Assembly: GCA_016293205.1 (NCBI GenBank)
Contig: JAEDES010000038.1
Span: 1 to 7,510 of the forward strand
Direction of reading: 5' to 3'
DNA length: 7,510 nucleotides
Source of the DNA: Bacilli bacterium
GTDB lineage: Bacteria; Bacillota_I; Bacilli_A; RF39; UBA660
A program made the position numbers and the translations under genes. Of this stretch, positions 6,849 to 7,510 are shown piece after piece. Numbering within the stretch: the stretch's first letter is position 1; each line of letters opens with the position of its first letter. Under the pieces are notes generated by a model. The model was given only the letters and a program-made list of their open reading frames with translations. It had not been told where the DNA came from and did not search any database.

Positions 6849-6850
6849 TT
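6840..6850 (-). promoter_or_regulatory. TATA box of the adhesin gene
   Basis: Read on the minus strand, AAATATATATA with purines just before it forms a BRE/TATA-like element. Counting about 26 nt from its centre puts transcription start near 6817, giving a leader of roughly 25 nt that contains the Shine-Dalgarno site. The ATG at 6826 would then not be in the transcript. Confidence 0.55.
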
Positions 6851-6865
6851 GATTTATTTAAGATT

Positions 6866-7156
6866 ATGGTTACCCAAAACAAAAATGGATATCTGAATGA
6901 AGATGTTGTTAAAGACCGTATTGGTTTTGTTAAATTATCCCCATATCGTCTTGAAATATTAAAATACCTTGAAACTGGAATGAAAATGCCAGTTGAAATA
7001 GGAAAACATCTTGATATTAGAACTTCTCATGCTTCCAATGTCCTTCAAGGATTAAGTAAAAATGGATTGGTTGTATGCATTAATCCGCACCGTAAAAAGG
7101 GCAGATTATATGAAAATACAGAATTAGCAAAAGAAGTTCTAAAATATTTTGACTGA
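6866..7156 (+). CDS. Winged-helix transcriptional regulator divergent from the adhesin (96 aa)
   Basis: A small ArsR/MarR-like winged-helix DNA-binding protein, cytoplasmic, probably dimeric. From the ATG at 6866: first helix about 25-36 (SPYRLEILKYLE), HTH helix 42-49 (PVEIGKHL), recognition helix 52-64 (RTSHASNVLQGLS), wing 68-85 (LVVCINPHRKKGRLYENT), and a short C-terminal helix (ELAKEVLKYF). No ligand or metal domain is present and there is only one cysteine, so any signal input is not visible. The frame opens further back to an ATG at 6785, but those extra 27 codons only read the promoter, dyad and adhesin start, so I reject them. The protein is paralogous to the one at 1-251. Its divergent placement and the dyad between the genes suggest that it controls the adhesin and perhaps itself. 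Sign of regulation unknown. Confidence 0.8.
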   Translation: MVTQNKNGYLNEDVVKDRIGFVKLSPYRLEILKYLETGMKMPVEIGKHLDIRTSHASNVLQGLSKNGLVVCINPHRKKGRLYENTELAKEVLKYFD

Positions 7157-7167
7157 AAAACTAGTTA

Positions 7168-7181
7168 TGTTTTATTCTTTT
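7168..7181 (+). terminator. T-rich terminator after the winged-helix gene
   Basis: TGTTTTATTCTTTT begins about 12 nt after the TGA stop at 7154-7156. There is no hairpin, but T-tracts of this kind end transcription in archaea. It overlaps the last codons of the convergent mini-gene, whose own exit may be the TTTTT at 7160-7156 on the minus strand. Confidence 0.4.
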
Positions 7182-7299
7182 AACCACAGATGATGCAGAA
7201 TAATACATAGAAAAATATTACCAGTTGGAATGGTGGAAAAATCCAGCATAAAAATAATACCAGACCTGCACTAATCAGTAATCCACTCCAGACGCTCAT
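7180..7299 (-). CDS. Small hydrophobic membrane protein (39 aa), unknown function
   Basis: An ATG at 7299-7297 opens a 39-codon frame ending in TAA at 7182-7180. The start is well supported: AAGGAGGG at 7314-7307 lies 7-8 nt before it and is itself embedded in the last codons of the upstream gene, whose TAG ends only 2 nt before the ATG. That arrangement implies translational coupling in one operon. The product is almost entirely hydrophobic: MSVWSGLLISAGLVLFLCW, a FPPF kink, then an aromatic/aliphatic segment ending in CIICG. It would make two short membrane helices forming a hairpin, with three of its residues cysteine. It has no charged residue at all. I do not recognise a family. Small membrane proteins of this sort often modulate a larger partner; here the partner could be the upstream gene product, which is inference only. 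Confidence 0.6.
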   Translation of the reverse strand: MSVWSGLLISAGLVLFLCWIFPPFQLVIFFYVLFCIICG

Positions 7300-7301
7300 A
7301 A

Positions 7302-7510
7302 CTAATCCCTCCTTGTTGTAAAATCTTTTATTTCATATTTGGATTTCGCAAGTAACTCTAAAACTTGGAAGCAAGTATCCAAATCAAATGTGCCTTCATA
7401 CACTATGATATCTTTAAATTTATACATGGCCAAAACACGCAAGAAACCATTTCCATTTTCTAAATCATCCACATTCACATACAATCTTGTATATCCTAAA
7501 TCTAATGCTT
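7302..7510 (-). CDS. C-terminal part of an unrecognised soluble protein, partial at window edge
   Basis: The minus-strand frame is open from the window edge to a TAG at 7304-7302, giving 68 visible residues from ALDLGYTRLYVNVDD to KDFTTRRD. It continues in frame past the TTG at 7484, which has no reason to be a start, so this is the tail of a longer protein. The pattern alternates strand and helix: YTRLYVNVD, FLRVLAMY, KDIIVYEGTFDLDTCFQVLELLAKS, YEIKDFTT, an alpha/beta type of fold without catalytic motifs I can name. No membrane segment or signal peptide is visible. Its last codons contain the ribosome binding site of the 39-aa mini-gene, so the two are probably made together. Function unknown. 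Confidence 0.65.
   Translation of the reverse strand, partial: ALDLGYTRLYVNVDDLENGNGFLRVLAMYKFKDIIVYEGTFDLDTCFQVLELLAKSKYEIKDFTTRRD

Noticed and set aside
6785..6865. Longer N-terminus of the right winged-helix protein starting at 6785
   Set aside because: These 27 codons translate the adhesin start, dyad and shared TATA region. The paralogue aligns only from the part after 6866, and the TATA box predicts transcription from about 6866.
7302..7484. 60-residue protein starting at the TTG at 7484
   Set aside because: The frame stays open to the window edge with plausible protein sequence (ALDLGYTR), and there is no ribosome site before the TTG, so it is the tail of a longer gene.

Overview
The window looks like a piece of a methanogenic archaeon of the Methanobacteriales, most likely Methanobrevibacter or a close relative. 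This is an inference from three things. The DNA is very AT-rich. The promoters are TATA-type and the Shine-Dalgarno sites are GGAGG. A single giant secreted protein of about 2,000 residues has the layout of the 'adhesin-like proteins' of gut and rumen Methanobrevibacter: signal peptide, acidic linker, right-handed beta-helix with GGAIY/FxxN motifs ending in DYNWWG, then a long row of Ig-like domains.

Layout. Positions 1-251 (minus) hold most of a small winged-helix DNA-binding protein that runs off the left edge and appears to carry a one-base frameshift near its start. Positions 252-762 are non-coding as far as I can see, but contain a promoter, a perfect 9+9 bp dyad and a wider inverted repeat. 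Positions 779-6826 (minus) are the adhesin, ending in a hairpin terminator that overlaps its stop codon. Positions 6785-6866 are a compact divergent control region. Positions 6866-7156 (plus) encode a second winged-helix protein related to the first. On the far right, on the minus strand, are the C-terminal part of an unrecognised protein (7302-7510) and, directly after it, a 39-residue hydrophobic mini-protein (7180-7299).

How it may work together (inference). The right-hand regulator and the adhesin are transcribed away from each other from one shared TATA stretch. A 24-bp dyad lies over the predicted adhesin transcription start and just upstream of the regulator's own TATA box. This suggests a dedicated regulator-adhesin pair in which one operator could block the adhesin and influence the regulator. 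The adhesin's good Shine-Dalgarno sequence faces an ATT codon instead of ATG, while the only upstream ATG lies inside the dyad, so its true start is probably non-standard. The adhesin's last domain has 25 lysines and no acidic residues and may hold the protein to the cell envelope.

All family assignments were made by eye; no searches were run.
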